Below, in pieces: positions 62,240 through 64,000 of a DNA stretch of 64,000 nt. The stretch covers positions 2,185,501 to 2,249,500 of the forward strand of contig NZ_AP028679.1 of the NCBI RefSeq assembly GCF_037076455.1. The letters are read 5' to 3'. Each line of letters opens with the position of its first letter. Positions within the stretch are counted from its first letter, which is position 1. This DNA comes from Desulfoferula mesophila. Its GTDB lineage: Bacteria > Desulfobacterota > Desulfarculia > Desulfarculales > Desulfarculaceae. The notes beneath the pieces are model-generated. The model saw nothing but the letters and a program-made list of their open reading frames with translations. It searched no databases and was not told the DNA's origin. The translations under genes and the position numbers were made by a program.

Positions 62240-63277
62240 TTGAACCGACCTGGGCCCCACAACTGCATAACCGACGTAGCCGGCCTCAAGGTGGGCTCTT
62301 ACACCGATCGCCAGGCCCTGTGCGGCTGCACGGTTACGCTCTGCCCCGCCGGAGCGGTGGCCGGGGTGGACGTGCGCGGCGCGGCGCCGGGCACCCGGGA
62401 GACCGACCTCTTGGACCCGGTGAACCTGGTGGAGCGGGTGCATGCCATCTGCCTCAGCGGAGGCTCGGTGTACGGCCTGGCCTGCGCCGATGGCGTGGTG
62501 CGCTGGCTGGGCGGGCAAGGAATCGGCTTCCCCTTGGACGATCAGGGTCACGTGGCCCCCATCGTGCCCGGCGCGGTGCTGTTCGATCTGGGCCGGGGTG
62601 CGGAGTTCGTGCCGCCCGTGGGGCCGGACTGGGGCCGCGCCGCCTGCGAAGCCGCGGGCGCGGGCCCCGTCGCCCTGGGCTGCGTGGGCGCGGGCACCGG
62701 CGCGGTGGCCGGGGGCATGAAAGGCGGCCTGGGCTCGGCCAGCGAGGCGCTGGAAAGCGGCGTAACCGTGGGAGCCCTGGTGGCGGTCAACTCCCTGGGC
62801 TCGCTGTTGGACCCGGCCAGCGGCCGCTTTTGGGAGCTGGGCCTGGAGCTGGAGGGCGAATTCGGGGAGCGGGCCACCCAGGCCAAGGAGCTGCCGCCCT
62901 GGCCTCCACAGGCCGAGCCGGCCAAGAACACCACCATCGGCATGGTGGCCACCGACGCCACCCTTAACAAGGCCCAATGCGCCAAGGTGGCCCAAATGGC
63001 CCAGGACGGCTTGGCCCGGGCCATCCGCCCGGCCCATACCATGTTCGACGGCGACACCATTTTCGCCCTGGCCACGGGCGAGCGCTCCCTGCCCTCCTCG
63101 CCCGGGGTTTTCGGGCCGCCGGAGGCCACGGCCGTCACCGAGATAGGACGGGCCGCGGCCGACTGCCTGAGCCGGGCCATCATCCGGGCGGTTCTGGCCG
63201 CCGAGGGCCTGGGCGGCTGGCCCGCCTTTAGCGACCTGTCGCCACGGCAGGCAAATCCCTTCACCCGAAATGGATAG
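62240..63277 (+). CDS. P1/S58-family peptidase (DmpA-like)
   Basis: 345 aa from a TTG at 62240 with AAGGAG 8 bp upstream. Family features are the N-terminal ITDVAGLKVG, the glycine-rich SGGSVYGLACADG, and GAVAGGMKGGLG before the autocleavage-type Asn-Ser in LVAVNSLGS, whose Ser would be the nucleophile after self-processing. Members are beta-peptidyl aminopeptidases and related amidases. No signal peptide, so cytoplasmic. Confidence 0.92.
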   Translation: MNRPGPHNCITDVAGLKVGSYTDRQALCGCTVTLCPAGAVAGVDVRGAAPGTRETDLLDPVNLVERVHAICLSGGSVYGLACADGVVRWLGGQGIGFPLDDQGHVAPIVPGAVLFDLGRGAEFVPPVGPDWGRAACEAAGAGPVALGCVGAGTGAVAGGMKGGLGSASEALESGVTVGALVAVNSLGSLLDPASGRFWELGLELEGEFGERATQAKELPPWPPQAEPAKNTTIGMVATDATLNKAQCAKVAQMAQDGLARAIRPAHTMFDGDTIFALATGERSLPSSPGVFGPPEATAVTEIGRAAADCLSRAIIRAVLAAEGLGGWPAFSDLSPRQANPFTRNG

Positions 63278-63280
63278 GAC

Positions 63281-63676
63281 ATGAAACAGATTCTAATTGC
63301 CTCCCTGCTCATGGGCCTGGCTCTGGGCGTTTTGGCCTGCGCCGGCCCCGACAGCCCGCAGGCGATGCAGGAAAACGACAAGTTGCTTATCTCCGCCGGG
63401 TTCGACGCCATTCCTGCCAACACCCCTGAGCGGATGCAGCATCTCAAATCCATGCCCCAGCATCGCATCCTGCACGTGGTGCGCGACGGCAATGACTATT
63501 ACCTTTGGGCCGACGCGCAATACGATCAGTGCCTGTGGGTGGGAAACTGGGAGGATTACCAGCGCTTCAAGAAGCTGGGCTGGGACATGTATAACCAGGG
63601 CGGCCAGGCACGCGACAACTACCTGGACGGCTGGTCCAACGAGCCGGGGGACTGGGCCATGTGGGGACCTTGGTAG
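63281..63676 (+). CDS. Small lipoprotein of unknown function
   Basis: 131 aa. Lipoprotein signal with lipobox VLAC (C20) after hydrophobic ASLLMGLALGVLA. The mature part is rich in Trp and Tyr (YYLWADAQYDQCLWVGN; GDWAMWGPW at the end). It starts 3 bp after the peptidase. No known family. Confidence 0.78.
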   Translation: MKQILIASLLMGLALGVLACAGPDSPQAMQENDKLLISAGFDAIPANTPERMQHLKSMPQHRILHVVRDGNDYYLWADAQYDQCLWVGNWEDYQRFKKLGWDMYNQGGQARDNYLDGWSNEPGDWAMWGPW

Positions 63677-63781
63677 GGGGTATTGCGCCTACATACCACC
63701 TTCAAAGGTATTTTCTGGAAAGCCGGGAGCGCGCGAGGTATCATGACTAATCCCTATTAAAATGCTAAGTGAGGATTGGTT

Positions 63782-64000
63782 ATGCAAATACTGGTGATCC
63801 TCTCCAGTCAGGACCCGGAAATCAAATGGAACGCGGTCAGGCTTGGCAACTTCCTTTTGAACCAGAACGAGGAAGTCACCATTTTCTTGAACGGAGGGGC
63901 CGCGGACCTTTATCAGGGCGACAGCCCTACCTTCCCCATCCGGGAGGAAGCCAAGATTTTCGCCCTGAGCGAGGGGGTGCTGGCCGCTTGAGGCAAGTGC
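63782..64000 (+). CDS. DsrE-like protein with in-frame TGA, probable selenoprotein, cut by window end
   Basis: The ATG at 63782 follows GAGG by 7 bp. The first 69 codons match the start of DsrE/DsrF-like small sulfur-handling proteins (MQILVILSSQDPEIKWNAVR; EEVTIFLNGGAAD). At 63989-63991 the frame has TGA, then Gly-Lys-Cys before the window ends. Homologues continue past this point and have a CxxC there, so TGA sits at the first Cys (codon 70), giving UxxC. DsrE-like proteins are reported among bacterial selenoproteins. Read with the standard code it would be a 69-aa truncated product. Confidence 0.7.
63989..63991 (+). other. Candidate selenocysteine UGA codon
   Basis: GCC GCT TGA GGC AAG TGC: in-frame TGA followed by two residues and Cys. 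The bacterial SECIS hairpin should start just after it; only 9 bases downstream are in the window, so it cannot be judged. Confidence 0.6.

Overview
The window is high-GC bacterial chromosome with closely packed genes, no insertion sequences, no prophage and no CRISPR array. Gene content and order point to an anaerobic deltaproteobacterium (Desulfobacterota; a Desulfarculales-like sulfate reducer is my best guess, inferred and not proven). The signs are lysine made by the DapL route, a hydroxyacid and N-heterocycle catabolic gene set, 2-hydroxyacyl-CoA dehydratase-like and ADP-forming acyl-CoA synthetase genes, GTP-type PEP carboxykinase, and hints of selenium use.

1-12.9 kb: a divergent catabolic island. 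On the minus strand are an XRE-cupin regulator, an enamidase and a PF06684 protein. On the plus strand are a TRAP transporter (dctPQM), a three-subunit molybdenum hydroxylase, a 6-hydroxynicotinate reductase and a UPF0280 protein. Together these match the first steps of anaerobic nicotinate breakdown (nicotinate, 6-hydroxynicotinate, tetrahydro-6-oxonicotinate, 2-formylglutarate). A MobA-like/YqeC fusion follows; YqeC is associated with selenium-dependent molybdenum hydroxylases.

11.5-27.3 kb: housekeeping genes. These are queC, an Nfu-type protein, mrp, a lone HGD-D protein, an ADP-forming acyl-CoA synthetase, recO and a hydrolase. Then come rpoH with a long N-terminal extension, a TPR protein, a LolB-like lipoprotein, a Mut7-C protein, a PPC/DUF296 protein, a MoaB/MogA gene with an apparent ATT start, and an EF-G paralogue.

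27.5-46.0 kb: a long plus-strand biosynthetic run, xerC-hslVU-argBDFGH-(LptM-like FN3 lipoprotein)-lysA-dapFAB-FAH-dapL-folK-small YHS-like protein-fsa-pgsA. It ends in tRNA-Gly(GCC) and tRNA-Cys(GCA), each with its own promoter and terminator.

46.2-53.3 kb: a sigma-54 module. A PAS-PAS-AAA+-HTH activator precedes a clear -24/-12 promoter with clustered AATGCG half-sites upstream. The promoter faces a 4-hydroxybutyryl-CoA dehydratase-like enzyme, a 97-aa four-cysteine protein, a 4-hydroxybutyrate CoA-transferase-like enzyme and a permease. I read this as 4-hydroxybutyrate uptake and conversion toward crotonyl-CoA.

53.4-64 kb: accessory genes. These include a degenerate NERD protein, a radical SAM protein, DUF3795, a tightly overlapped set (TrkA-N-like, HAD, TIM barrel, methyltransferase), PEP carboxykinase, a P1 peptidase and small secreted proteins. 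At the right edge a DsrE-like gene has an in-frame TGA where the first Cys of a CxxC would be, so it is a selenoprotein candidate.
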